A stretch of DNA of 42,649 nucleotides from a virus: positions 1 to 42,649 of IMG/VR virus record IMGVR_UViG_3300021197_001483. One strand, given 5' to 3'. A program made the translations under genes and the position numbers. The notes beneath the pieces are model-generated. The model saw nothing but the letters and a program-made list of their open reading frames with translations. It searched no databases and was not told the origin of the DNA. Below are positions 17,091 through 26,668 of this stretch, piece by piece. The stretch's first letter is position 1. Each line of letters begins with the position of its first letter.

Positions 17091-18974
17091 ATGGCGAATG
17101 ATATACCATCACTAGAAAGTCTTGACCTTGACTTAACTCTTAATCGTACTGCGGGACAACCTCCTGTAAGTCAAGAGCAGGCAGCACAGGTAACTGAACA
17201 AATACTACCTCATACTGAGAGTATTGCTAATGCAGCTATTCAGCGCAGACAGGCAGCTTCTAGTAATTTAGAAAGTCTCAATAGTATTAATGAGCAGCTA
17301 CAGCAAGAGCTATCACAAGTAGAAATTGCTCAGGTTAATCAGGCTGAGATTAAAAAGGCTAACACTCTTGCAGCCCAAGATGCTGATGACTTTGATGTTA
17401 ACCAGTACAACCAAGCTACTAACAGTGAGATTGCTCAACGTAACCAGCAGACCGCTCTTGCACGTGTACAGACTAAACAGGCAGAGCTTAATCGTTTACG
17501 TGATGAAAGTGAGACTGGTGGATTCTTCACTAGATTTGTTAACACATTCAAAGAAGCTAGTACTAAGAATGAGTTACTAGAAGCCCAACAAGAGCTTAAC
17601 AATATTAGAGTAGGTCAAACTACAGCAGGTCATGTACTAAATTCAGAGCTAGCTGCTAATGCTGTTAGTGCGGGAAAGCTGACAACTGCTGAAGCTGCTC
17701 ATGCACAGGAGATGTTAGACGTGTCACGTGCTCATGTTGAGCGTCTATCAGGTGAAGGCAAACTAGCTCAGTCAGAGATTGACTCACTGGCAGCTATGGC
17801 TCGTTTTGATAAGGACACTATGTCTACCCTTAATGGTGTGCTGGAACAGCTTCGAGCTGCTAACTCTCTTAGTGCTGCTAGTGCTAATGCTGCTTATCAA
17901 GCTGCACAACTAGAGTCATTCACTAAGCAAGAGAAGCGTAGAGAAGATGATGCTGCTGATAAGGACGCCTATTGGGGTGAACGTCAGAAAGACTTTGATG
18001 CGTTCTTACGAGTAATGGGTCATGACGCTAAAGTAGGTAAGATGGACTTTCGTACTCTTAGCTCAGAAGCTAGAAAGTCAGGTGTAATGACTGACCCACT
18101 ACTCCAACGCTTTGTTAGCTGGGACACACTGTACAATACTATGGGTAAAGGTGCTTACAGTAATGCACTATTGTTACAACAGAATGGTGCAGCTATGAGT
18201 ATGGCTCAGAAGAATGACTTATCTCTTGGACAACGTCTAGCCGCGGAAAGTAATGCACAATTACTAGTAGAGCAGGAAGCCCGTATAAAAGGCTTATCAC
18301 CTAAAGCTACCCCTGCAGATGCTGAAAGTATCAAAAACGAGATAAAGTCCCGTGCTATTGACCTTAATACTGCTGAGGGTATCTCTAAGATTAACAGCTT
18401 ACTAGATGACCATAAGCAGGCTGCACTAGATGATATCACTCCTGCCTTAAAGACTGGTAATATAGTTACACTACCTCTGCAGACTATCATGAGTACTCCT
18501 GAGAATGCTGTAGTAATGAACAAGTATGCTACTCGTGCTGGACAGGAACTTATGCTTACTGATGGTTGGAAAGATACCAAGTTTGAAATTAACCCAGCTG
18601 ACCCAGTAGGTAGTGTTAATGCTACATTCGACCAACTAGTAGCACAGATTGAAAAGGCTACTAATGATACTGCCCAGCAGGATGCACTGACTAAAACACT
18701 TGGTGGCGTCGCTGAAGGCTACTACCGTACTACAGTTAAGTTCAGTGCTAATGCGATGGGGTACCCCCTACAGAACTCTTGGCAGATGCAAGGCATTGAC
18801 ACTGGTGAAGGCGGACTAGGCGGATTTGGTGGGCTGACACTACAGCCATCACTACAGAAGATAGATCTATTCAATGGTGCTAAGATTAGCAGTATCTTGA
18901 AGGCTCGCTTAAGAGCACGTCGCCTAGCAGCCACTAAGACTGTTAATCGCGTTAATCTATCGCGTAACCAATAA
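17091..18974 (+). CDS. internal virion / ejection protein, helical
   Basis: A 627-residue protein, mostly alpha-helical and rich in Gln, Ala and Asn. Residues about 45-190 form long coiled-coil segments (INEQLQQELSQVEIAQVN). The basic C-terminus (about 600-627, SILKARLRARRLAATK) could bind DNA or a partner. Size and place just before the giant internal protein match the middle ejection protein of T7-like virions. The TTAAGGAACACTC leader is identical to that at 12697. Confidence 0.65.
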   Translation: MANDIPSLESLDLDLTLNRTAGQPPVSQEQAAQVTEQILPHTESIANAAIQRRQAASSNLESLNSINEQLQQELSQVEIAQVNQAEIKKANTLAAQDADDFDVNQYNQATNSEIAQRNQQTALARVQTKQAELNRLRDESETGGFFTRFVNTFKEASTKNELLEAQQELNNIRVGQTTAGHVLNSELAANAVSAGKLTTAEAAHAQEMLDVSRAHVERLSGEGKLAQSEIDSLAAMARFDKDTMSTLNGVLEQLRAANSLSAASANAAYQAAQLESFTKQEKRREDDAADKDAYWGERQKDFDAFLRVMGHDAKVGKMDFRTLSSEARKSGVMTDPLLQRFVSWDTLYNTMGKGAYSNALLLQQNGAAMSMAQKNDLSLGQRLAAESNAQLLVEQEARIKGLSPKATPADAESIKNEIKSRAIDLNTAEGISKINSLLDDHKQAALDDITPALKTGNIVTLPLQTIMSTPENAVVMNKYATRAGQELMLTDGWKDTKFEINPADPVGSVNATFDQLVAQIEKATNDTAQQDALTKTLGGVAEGYYRTTVKFSANAMGYPLQNSWQMQGIDTGEGGLGGFGGLTLQPSLQKIDLFNGAKISSILKARLRARRLAATKTVNRVNLSRNQ

Positions 18975-18992
18975 CAATAAGGAATCACAACT

Positions 18993-21900
18993 ATGGCAAA
19001 TGTATTTGAAGAAGAAGCAGCACGTCGCAGTCGTACCAACTCTTATCATCAAGCCTTAGAGCATGAAGATGCTGAAGGTTTTGGTAGTGAGGTTGTTGAC
19101 TTTGCACAATATGGCATTACCTCTAGTCTTGTTAGTGGTGGACTAGGTATATTAAACACAGGTATTGCATTCTCTAATATCTTTGGTGCTGAGATTAGTA
19201 AGTTCAGTACTGAGGATGCTCTTACTGATATGGGATGGGAGAATACTGCTGAGTATTACAAAGACCATCAGACTACTATAGATGCAGTTGGCTTTGCTGC
19301 ATCATCTTTAATCCCTGGTACTATTGGACTTAAAGCTCTTAGATCTATTCAGAAAGGATTGGCAGGTAAAGACAGTTCTAGTAAGTTTATACTAGGGATG
19401 CAGAAAGCTCTAATACCTGAGTCTCAAGCTAAGAAACTAAGACAGTTGGTACAGAAGGATTCCTTTACTACTGATGCGCGTAGTGGTCTTATTGCTAAGG
19501 CTGCTAAGGAAGGCTTCCATCAGGCAGCAGTTGAGACTGTCTTTGCAGAGACTGCTATCTTACTTCTTAACAACCAGAACCCTAGCATCAACAACCAAGA
19601 CCTCAGCTATTTTGATAGTATTACTGCTAACTTAGGTGGCGCAGGATTCGGGTTTGTACTAGGTACAGGTATTGGAGGTGTTATCAATTCTACAATAGGT
19701 TACAGTACTTTACGTAAGGTAATGGGTGATCAACTGCTAGAAGAGAATCAACTCTATAAGTTCCAACAAGCTGACAGTGAGCGCTTCCGTATTGATGTTA
19801 CTAGTGGTGATAGAGTAGTAACATTACTTGACCAGCGTAGAGAGTTCCAATCTAATATAGAGAAGTCTGCTACAAGTGGTGTTGACAATTCAGATGCTTT
19901 AGTAGCAGAGGGTAGACGTAGACTTGATACTACAGACTCTTTATTGATAGAAGAAATTCAGAAGATTACTACTCCATTAGACCCTACTTACAATGTACCT
20001 GAAGGTACTGCTAAGGAGATCTTTAGACTAGTAAAAGACATGGAGACTGATGATGCTATTAACTTCATGGCTAATGCTCAACGTATTACAGGCTTTGATG
20101 ATGTTGATATCATGTTCAATCCTTCCACTACTTCTTTGCATTTGATCGACGAAGACCACTGGATTGAAGGCGCACAGAAGCTAGTACTAGGTGATAGGTT
20201 CAGTAGTGCTTCCATCTTTCAGAAAGAGAATATTGCTAACAGTATTAGGAACGCTAATGGCTGGGCAGTCCCAATGGACAAGCGTAAGCTAGTAACAGTA
20301 CGTGAAGAGTTGTTCACTAAGGGTAGTCGTGAAGAAGCACTAGGTGTCTTACGTCATGAAGTGGGGCATATTAATACTAACATCGAACGAGTAGAGGCAG
20401 TCGTTGCAGCTAACCCACTGGGTATTACAGATGAACTAGTAGCAGCTAGTCGTCAGCGTAGACCTGGTAGCTGGGCATACACAGATGAGTTACCTGCCTT
20501 ACGTCAGCAGCATGAAGATATGCTACTTGTTGGTACTTCTAGTATTAAAGACTTGGAGACAATGGCGAATGAGATAGCAAAAAGAGAGAAGTACCTTACT
20601 TACCTACACGAACCTCGTGAATTACTAGCAGATGCATATGCAGTGCTTAATACTCCTGAGATGTACCATATGTGGAAGGGTAAGATACCTACAGTTCACG
20701 ATGTACTACTTAAGAACTTTGCTATCAAGCAGGCTCTAGGTCGTAATGAGGTACTTGTAGACTTGAAGAATGGTGCTATGCATTCAGTAACAGATCGTAC
20801 TCCTACTGTGGCTGACCGTGGTAAGTTGAATGTTGTTAACCCTAATGGTAAAACTCCTACTGTTACTTGGAGAGATGGCAGTGCTAAGGTTAACTTGGAA
20901 GAGTTCAGTATCTTAGATGCTACTCCTGACAGTGCAAGCGCTCACTATGTTATTGCACAGCAAAAGCCTAATGTGGGTGGTAAGGAGATTACAGTACAGT
21001 GGACTAACTTCGCTAAACTGAATCAAGTACGTCAACGTCTTATAGCTGGTAAGCATAAAGGTATTGTTAATATTAAGATGCCTGATGGTAATACTACCAA
21101 GTTAACACTGACTGATGATGACATTAGCCGTAACTTGTTTGACCGTCAGTACGAGATACTTAAGACTGAGGCTACCAAGCGTATCCGTAATACTGATGAG
21201 CTTCGTGGTAACAAGACTGATAGTGACATTGCTCGCATCATTGATGCAGGTGAAGATTTCGTAGAGACAGCAGGTGCAGCAGGCGGTACTAAGTTCTGGT
21301 CTGCAACCTATAACCCTATGAAGCCTACTGTTGCTAAGGTGTTCTACAAGGTGCGTGAAGATGTAGCTAACCCTTCTAACATGAATGGTATTACTGATGC
21401 ACAGATGCGTATACGCGCTACCCAAGAGTCAGTACGTAGTAGCTTCAATAGTATGCTAGGTAACTTAGACCCTGTATTAGTGGACATGTTCCCTGAAGCT
21501 GCATGGGAGTCTGGTATTAACTTGGCTGAAACTGTTACACGTGCTACTAAAGGTGCTGGAGCTGTACGAACTAACCAAGCCGACTATGGTACTGGTGAGA
21601 GTATGGTACAACTGATTGCTAATGCCAATGCTAATGTGAAACAAACATGGCGTGACTCTGTAGCTGAGTCTATGGCAAGTGCTTCTATTGCTGTTAAGAA
21701 TGACCCACAAGCACTAGCTGAATTGGCTGCACTAGATAGTACTTTACGTCAGCGCTTCTACAGCTTTGCTCCATCTGTGGCTACACGTGGTGAGATTGAC
21801 ACGTTCCTACAGAGTAGAGTAAGAGGTGGTGGTACCAAGACTACACAGCGTAATGTACAACTTATTGCTGATAGGCTTGAGAAGGCAGGTAAGGATTGGG

Positions 21901-24440
21901 GTGAGGGTACTATTATATCCCGTCAACTACAAGACACAATGGACACTATACTTAACACTAAGCGCCTAACTGCTAACATGGTTAATAAGTTAGATGACCA
22001 ACTAGCTGATGGTCTACAAGTTCAGACTATTAAGAATGAGAATGTTAGAAGATTGTGGAGTGCTAAGGTTCACGCTAATGGCACCATTGTACAGGGTAAG
22101 CAAACTGTTGCTAGTATGCGAGGACTAGAGACTAATGTTAACACAGATGTACTATACCCTGGACCTCTTGATACTAATAGATACCAGTACATGGAATTTG
22201 TTATACCTAAGAAAGGTAGTGGTATCTTCGCTAATGGTAAGCCGGGAATAATAGGAGCGCCCACACCAGAAGCATTAGCTGCTAAGAAGTTACAGGTAAT
22301 GGAAGCTTATGGTGATGATGTACTAACTGTTGGACGTGATGATGTTAATAGATGGAAAGAGTTAGAAGGTTCATACTCATCTGACTTAGACCTTAATGAC
22401 TTCCATGTTGATAGTAGCTTGCAACGTAAAGGTGTACAGTGGGATGTAGCCCCTGAGCCAACACCACAACTAGTAGACCATTACATTGGTCATATGCAGA
22501 GTGAAGTGGATAACCTAGTTGATAACATGACTGCTGCTAGATATGCTGAGGAGGTACAATCCCTTGAGAGCGCATCACTTGTAGTAGGTCAGCAAGCACA
22601 ACGTGCTGGTAAGAAAGGTGTTAGCACTGAGGATGCTTTCCAAGAGCAACTAAGTGTTATGATGAACCGTTCTCGTAAAGGTAAGTTCAGTACTTGGAAG
22701 ACTAGTCAGGAGAAACTAGACAATGTAGTTAGTGGCATGTTTAACACCATTAAGTCTACCTTTGTATCTAGTGCTAAAGGTGACTTCACTAAGATGAATG
22801 AGGTCATGGAACAATACAACTTGCCTAAAGTCTACAACGACAAGGTCGGAGAGTTCCTAGTACAGACTGAGGGTATTAACTCTACTGTTGCTGCAGGTGT
22901 AATACCTAAAGCTAATGGTGTGGCTGCTACCTTGATGCTACGTCTTGATGCAATACAGCCTATGGTCAATGCCTTGAGTATGCCGATTACTTCTATACCA
23001 GAGATGAAGCACCTGCTCAATAGTATTCCTGAGCTACAACGTCAGCAAGCACTCAAAGGGTTAGCAGTAGCAATACCTGATGGAAGTGGTCATACTATTC
23101 CCAGTAATTCTAGACTAATGCACCAAGCTGTTAAAGACTTCTTCACTAAGAAAGAGTTGGTGAAAGAGTATGATGAGTTAGGACTAATGCCTAGTATTGT
23201 ACAGGAGATGCGTGATGTTATTGACACTAGTGCTCTTGACCCTAAGCTACTACGTAAGGCAGGTGTTACTGGTTACAATGCTTCTATCAGAAAGGTTACT
23301 GATTTCCTTAGTACCCCAGCTGATGCTAGTGAAGGCTTTGTTAAGTTCACAGCTGCTCGTATGGCTGACCTTGCACTAACTGCTGCTGGTGTTACTGATT
23401 CTAGTATTAAGCACATGGCAATGCTAACGTACCTCAAGCGAGTTCATGGTAACTATACATCTGCTCAACGACCAGGACTATTCCAAGGGTTCGCAGGTCA
23501 GGCAGTTGGATTGTTTCAGACTTACCAGTTCAACTTGTTCCAGCAGTTACTACGTCATGTAGGTGATAAGCAGCTTGGCGGTGCTAGTAGTATGCTAGGT
23601 CTACAAGCTGGTATCTTCGGAGCACAGTCAATCCCAGGGTTCAGACTAATGAACGACTACATAGGTGAACGTAGTATAGAAGGTAATGACTTCTACAATG
23701 GGACTTCTGATGTACTAGGTGATGAGATGCAAGAGTGGTTGATGTACGGACTAAGCTCTAACTTCACTAAGCCTATCATGGGTGAGGGTATAGCACTGTA
23801 TACTCGTGGTGATTTGAATCCACGTACACCATTCATCATACCAACTAGTATTGATGAGATACCTATCTACAGTCTTAGTACTAAGTTCGTTAGCTCTATG
23901 TTAACTGCTGCTGATAGTGTCGCTGATGGTGTACCTGTGAGTCAGGTCTTTGCAGAAGCTCTAGCTACTAATGGTGTTAACCGTCCACTTGCTGGTCTAG
24001 GTCAGATAATGAGTGGGGGTCAAGTCACTAGTAAAGGCTCACTAATAGCGAGTACTCAGGACTTAGAGTGGTGGACTGGTATGACTAAGCTAGCAGGTTC
24101 ACGCCCACTAGATGAGAGTATAGCCATACAGAGTTTCTATCGCACTAAAGGGCATGAGTCCTCTAGACGGGATAAGATAAACCAGTTAGGTGTTAGTGCT
24201 AAGAAGATGATTCGTGCTGATGCTTGGAATGGTGATGTGTATGATAACTTCTTTAATGACTACACAGCACAAGGTGGTAACATTGACCAGTTCCAGAAGT
24301 GGACACATGACCAAGCTATGGGTGCGACAGAGAGTACTATTAATAAGTTGTATGAGCGTAACAACAGCCCTAGTGGTAGGTACTTACAGAAGGTAATGGG
24401 AGGAGAGATTGAAGAGTATCTTGATGTGACGTATGAGTAG
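18993..24440 (+). CDS. giant internal virion protein with a metallopeptidase motif
   Basis: An 1815-residue protein, the largest gene, ending the virion arm. Three Gly-rich hydrophobic segments lie near the N-terminus (about 40-66, 98-116 and 215-240), suited to membrane insertion during ejection. A zinc-metallopeptidase signature H455-E-V-G-H459 is followed by 'EPRELLADA' (540-548), where E543 or D547 could be a third ligand; this resembles the metallopeptidase domains of polyvalent injected proteins. The long remainder is helical and Gln/Asn rich; the C-terminal 450 residues again have hydrophobic stretches (FAGQAVGLFQTYQFNLF). No lytic transglycosylase motif was seen. It probably opens the cell envelope and/or cuts a host target after injection. 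Confidence 0.75.
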   Translation: MANVFEEEAARRSRTNSYHQALEHEDAEGFGSEVVDFAQYGITSSLVSGGLGILNTGIAFSNIFGAEISKFSTEDALTDMGWENTAEYYKDHQTTIDAVGFAASSLIPGTIGLKALRSIQKGLAGKDSSSKFILGMQKALIPESQAKKLRQLVQKDSFTTDARSGLIAKAAKEGFHQAAVETVFAETAILLLNNQNPSINNQDLSYFDSITANLGGAGFGFVLGTGIGGVINSTIGYSTLRKVMGDQLLEENQLYKFQQADSERFRIDVTSGDRVVTLLDQRREFQSNIEKSATSGVDNSDALVAEGRRRLDTTDSLLIEEIQKITTPLDPTYNVPEGTAKEIFRLVKDMETDDAINFMANAQRITGFDDVDIMFNPSTTSLHLIDEDHWIEGAQKLVLGDRFSSASIFQKENIANSIRNANGWAVPMDKRKLVTVREELFTKGSREEALGVLRHEVGHINTNIERVEAVVAANPLGITDELVAASRQRRPGSWAYTDELPALRQQHEDMLLVGTSSIKDLETMANEIAKREKYLTYLHEPRELLADAYAVLNTPEMYHMWKGKIPTVHDVLLKNFAIKQALGRNEVLVDLKNGAMHSVTDRTPTVADRGKLNVVNPNGKTPTVTWRDGSAKVNLEEFSILDATPDSASAHYVIAQQKPNVGGKEITVQWTNFAKLNQVRQRLIAGKHKGIVNIKMPDGNTTKLTLTDDDISRNLFDRQYEILKTEATKRIRNTDELRGNKTDSDIARIIDAGEDFVETAGAAGGTKFWSATYNPMKPTVAKVFYKVREDVANPSNMNGITDAQMRIRATQESVRSSFNSMLGNLDPVLVDMFPEAAWESGINLAETVTRATKGAGAVRTNQADYGTGESMVQLIANANANVKQTWRDSVAESMASASIAVKNDPQALAELAALDSTLRQRFYSFAPSVATRGEIDTFLQSRVRGGGTKTTQRNVQLIADRLEKAGKDWGEGTIISRQLQDTMDTILNTKRLTANMVNKLDDQLADGLQVQTIKNENVRRLWSAKVHANGTIVQGKQTVASMRGLETNVNTDVLYPGPLDTNRYQYMEFVIPKKGSGIFANGKPGIIGAPTPEALAAKKLQVMEAYGDDVLTVGRDDVNRWKELEGSYSSDLDLNDFHVDSSLQRKGVQWDVAPEPTPQLVDHYIGHMQSEVDNLVDNMTAARYAEEVQSLESASLVVGQQAQRAGKKGVSTEDAFQEQLSVMMNRSRKGKFSTWKTSQEKLDNVVSGMFNTIKSTFVSSAKGDFTKMNEVMEQYNLPKVYNDKVGEFLVQTEGINSTVAAGVIPKANGVAATLMLRLDAIQPMVNALSMPITSIPEMKHLLNSIPELQRQQALKGLAVAIPDGSGHTIPSNSRLMHQAVKDFFTKKELVKEYDELGLMPSIVQEMRDVIDTSALDPKLLRKAGVTGYNASIRKVTDFLSTPADASEGFVKFTAARMADLALTAAGVTDSSIKHMAMLTYLKRVHGNYTSAQRPGLFQGFAGQAVGLFQTYQFNLFQQLLRHVGDKQLGGASSMLGLQAGIFGAQSIPGFRLMNDYIGERSIEGNDFYNGTSDVLGDEMQEWLMYGLSSNFTKPIMGEGIALYTRGDLNPRTPFIIPTSIDEIPIYSLSTKFVSSMLTAADSVADGVPVSQVFAEALATNGVNRPLAGLGQIMSGGQVTSKGSLIASTQDLEWWTGMTKLAGSRPLDESIAIQSFYRTKGHESSRRDKINQLGVSAKKMIRADAWNGDVYDNFFNDYTAQGGNIDQFQKWTHDQAMGATESTINKLYERNNSPSGRYLQKVMGGEIEEYLDVTYE

Positions 24441-24458
24441 TATGAGTTAGTTGTGAGC

Positions 24459-24474
24459 TGCACAAGGATGTGCA
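24459..24474 (+). promoter_or_regulatory. CsrA-like hairpin in the convergent junction
   Basis: TGCACA pairs perfectly with TGTGCA around AGGA. The core GCACAAGGATGT (24460-24471) matches the CsrA/RsmA selected consensus RUACARGGAUGU at eleven of twelve positions, and the GGA is in the loop as that protein needs. It lies 18 bases after the stop of the giant gene. No T-tract follows, so it is a poor intrinsic terminator, though it could protect 3' ends. Related to the hairpin at 12667-12682. Confidence 0.45.
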
Positions 24475-24497
24475 ACCCTCAACAATTGCCAGTAGTA

Positions 24498-24908
24498 TTA
24501 CTTCTTACCTGCTAGCTTTCCAAGAAGTCCGCCACCTTTGGGTTTGTCTGGACTAGGCTTTGTAGTATCTCCTGTTCCTCCCGTCGTGTTAGTCTTTCCT
24601 GTAGCGCCTGTGCCTTCTTCTTTCTTCGTTTCATCTTCTGCTTTGCTGCTTTGCTCACTACTAGTCTCCTGTTTTTGTTGTTCTGCTAGTGCACCATCGC
24701 TGAGTACTTGCTTGGCTTCTTCAATCTCAACGCCCCACTTCCTGTTAATCTTAGATTCCATAGTACCAATGTGTGCCAGTATTGCGTGGTACAATGGGTA
24801 GTTAGTGTTACTAATACCTGTTGCCATCTGACGTAACCGTGTTAAGTCATTGGTTAACATCGTTGCTACTTCTACTTCGGTTGCTTCTCTTTCTGCTACA
24901 TGTTCCAT
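24498..24908 (-). CDS. unknown protein with low-complexity tail
   Basis: A 136-residue protein, last gene of the leftward arm. Residues 1-80 are helical and acidic (EREATEVEVATMLTNDL, then LYHAILAHIGTMESKIN). The tail (about 82-136) is Gly/Thr/Lys rich and ends in GGGLLGKLAGKK, an amphipathic basic segment. Good AGGAG site. It lies 9 bases downstream of the P-loop ATPase gene. Function unknown. Confidence 0.7.
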   Translation of the reverse strand: MEHVAEREATEVEVATMLTNDLTRLRQMATGISNTNYPLYHAILAHIGTMESKINRKWGVEIEEAKQVLSDGALAEQQKQETSSEQSSKAEDETKKEEGTGATGKTNTTGGTGDTTKPSPDKPKGGGLLGKLAGKK

Positions 24909-24917
24909 AATGGACTC

Positions 24918-26246
24918 CTACTTTTTAAGTTGATCTTCTTTATACTCTCGCAGTATTTTCATATCCACGAATGGTATCTCTTTGATGTTAGTATTTACTA
25001 TAGGCAATAGCTTAGCGTTACTAACCTTTAACTTACCTGCTGTCTTAAGCTTACCTATTACCTCACCAAAGTCTTTAGAATATGAATCAAAGTTAGTACT
25101 AACTACCTTGAACAACTCCTCTAACTTAATACCTTGTTTGGTAGTATGGTAGTGATCTTCGAGTGCCCTCATTACAAGCTGTGCTTTATCTGCTTTGAAA
25201 CTCTTACCAAATTCACCTAGTGCTTTAGGCATTAGTGATTCAGTGTAGTGTAGGATAGTGTTAGCTTCTATTGCAATCTCACGAGTAATAATCTTAGTGA
25301 GCTTAGTAGCTGCTATCACAATACATAACTTGTAGAAGTGTATGTGCCTACGGTTGAGGTATGACTCTAGTCGCGCGTCGTTGAGGTTAATCTCACCTTG
25401 ATATACTGCATCAAATACTTCATAGGCTTCAGGTGTATAAGTAAACTCACCTACCATCTGTTGCTTAATCTGCTGCATGTGCTCTTCAAAGAACTTTAAG
25501 ATAGTAGTATCAGGATGCTTAGGGATAGTAATCTTCTTACGTACACCACCACCGTATACTAGTAGCATACGACTTAACATACCTTGTCCTATTACTTCAG
25601 GAGGGAATACAGTGTTAAAGGTAACAGGAGTACAACCACCTATCATATTCAAGGTAGGTTCCTTAATCCATATATCTTTACTACTGAGTTTACCATGCCC
25701 ATACTTAGGTAGGTTATCCCATAGGTTTGTAAGTAGTGATATGAAAGCAGTATCACCTTGTCCTAAGAAGTCCTCTAACTCACCTGCTGTAATGTAAACC
25801 TCAGCTGGAGGTAGGCTGTCGAAGGGTACTATGTTCAGCTCTTCAACGTCACTCAACTCCTCATCGTGCGTATGACCATTAATAATATCAAAGCCTACAC
25901 TCAAGTCCTTGATGAACTTCTCCTTACTACTACGTTCACGTGCAAACTTATCATATCCAGTAGCTTCTGCTAGAGTCTTACCAATCTTAATGGCACTACT
26001 CTTACGAGTACCAGCACTTCCCATTAAGCACACATACATGTTAGGGTAGATGGTATCGAAGCCGAAGTTCATATAGGCATTGCGTCCTAGTATGGCTGCT
26101 ACTGCACTGATAAGAGTCCACCTGTGGTATAGTAGTGGGCACTCACTAGTCTCTTCTATTAGCTCAAAGTAGATATCAAACAGGTCAACATCAGGCACCG
26201 CATCAGATGCGTCTGCTATGTGTAATGTGTTAGTAGTACCTGTCAT
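24918..26246 (-). CDS. P-loop ATPase, DUF3987-like, putative replication protein
   Basis: A 442-residue ATPase. The N-terminal 'YHRWTLISAVAAILGRNAYM' segment and Walker A GSAGTRKSS (76-84) match the phage proteins often grouped with DUF3987 that sit in replication modules. A middle region 'PTLNMIGGCTPVTF' resembles the family's sensor area. It could be the replicative helicase or primase-helicase part, since no DnaB or primase was recognised. The start has only a short AGG site. It follows a small basic gene by nine bases. Confidence 0.65.
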   Translation of the reverse strand: MTGTTNTLHIADASDAVPDVDLFDIYFELIEETSECPLLYHRWTLISAVAAILGRNAYMNFGFDTIYPNMYVCLMGSAGTRKSSAIKIGKTLAEATGYDKFARERSSKEKFIKDLSVGFDIINGHTHDEELSDVEELNIVPFDSLPPAEVYITAGELEDFLGQGDTAFISLLTNLWDNLPKYGHGKLSSKDIWIKEPTLNMIGGCTPVTFNTVFPPEVIGQGMLSRMLLVYGGGVRKKITIPKHPDTTILKFFEEHMQQIKQQMVGEFTYTPEAYEVFDAVYQGEINLNDARLESYLNRRHIHFYKLCIVIAATKLTKIITREIAIEANTILHYTESLMPKALGEFGKSFKADKAQLVMRALEDHYHTTKQGIKLEELFKVVSTNFDSYSKDFGEVIGKLKTAGKLKVSNAKLLPIVNTNIKEIPFVDMKILREYKEDQLKK

Positions 26247-26255
26247 GCTTATTAC

Positions 26256-26411
26256 CTATTGTTTCTGTTGGTTGAGTTCTTGCTCACGCTTCGTCAATTC
26301 TGTAGCCGCAGATTCTTTATGGTGCTTGTAGCCATAAGTACTGTTACGTCTAAGGTATGAGTTGCGTATGCCTTTGTGTCTGCTCTTGTTACTGTCCTGC
26401 TCCTGACTCAT
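26256..26411 (-). CDS. small basic protein, 51 residues
   Basis: An ATG at 26411-26409 opens 51 codons ending TAG at 26256. It overlaps the previous gene's end by 23 bases and ends nine bases before the ATPase gene, filling what would be the only gap here. The product is rich in Lys, Arg, His and Gln (KSRHKGIRNSYLRRN), suggesting nucleic-acid contact. AAGGA lies 9 bases upstream. Unknown function. Confidence 0.55.
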   Translation of the reverse strand: MSQEQDSNKSRHKGIRNSYLRRNSTYGYKHHKESAATELTKREQELNQQKQ

Positions 26412-26643
26412 ACTTAGCCATCCTTTCTAGTTCTTGCTCAGCATAGGCTATGATCTTACGTAGGTCACGCGCCTTATCACTATGAGTAGCACCACCCATA
26501 CGCCATGCACTACGGAATATCTCACCCTCTTGTGCGTTCATGTCCTTAGCCCATATAAGGTGCTTTAGTTCTGTCGCATCCTCAGGTAAGTTGTAGTGAT
26601 TAGTACCAGCATTACTACCATCATTCTCATTAGGTTTATTCAT
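26389..26643 (-). CDS. DUF3310 / SaV-like small protein
   Basis: An 84-residue protein with the pattern of DUF3310: a leading N-H-Y-x-L-P (NHYNLPEDATELKHLIW, residues 15-31), a middle 'IFRSAWRMGG' where the family has 'GNAIKYLWR', then 'KARDLRKIIAYAEQELERM' as the final helix. These proteins occur widely beside phage replication genes and were proposed as nucleotide kinases, without proof. GGAG site present; lies 25 bases downstream of the polymerase gene. Confidence 0.65.
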   Translation of the reverse strand: MNKPNENDGSNAGTNHYNLPEDATELKHLIWAKDMNAQEGEIFRSAWRMGGATHSDKARDLRKIIAYAEQELERMAKYESGAGQ

Positions 26644-26668
26644 ATTCTTATTCTCCTGCCACTAGGGC

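Noticed and set aside
24260-24475. Leftward ORF of 71 residues inside the end of the giant gene
   Set aside because: Antisense to a well-supported gene, no ribosome site, composition of a shadow frame.
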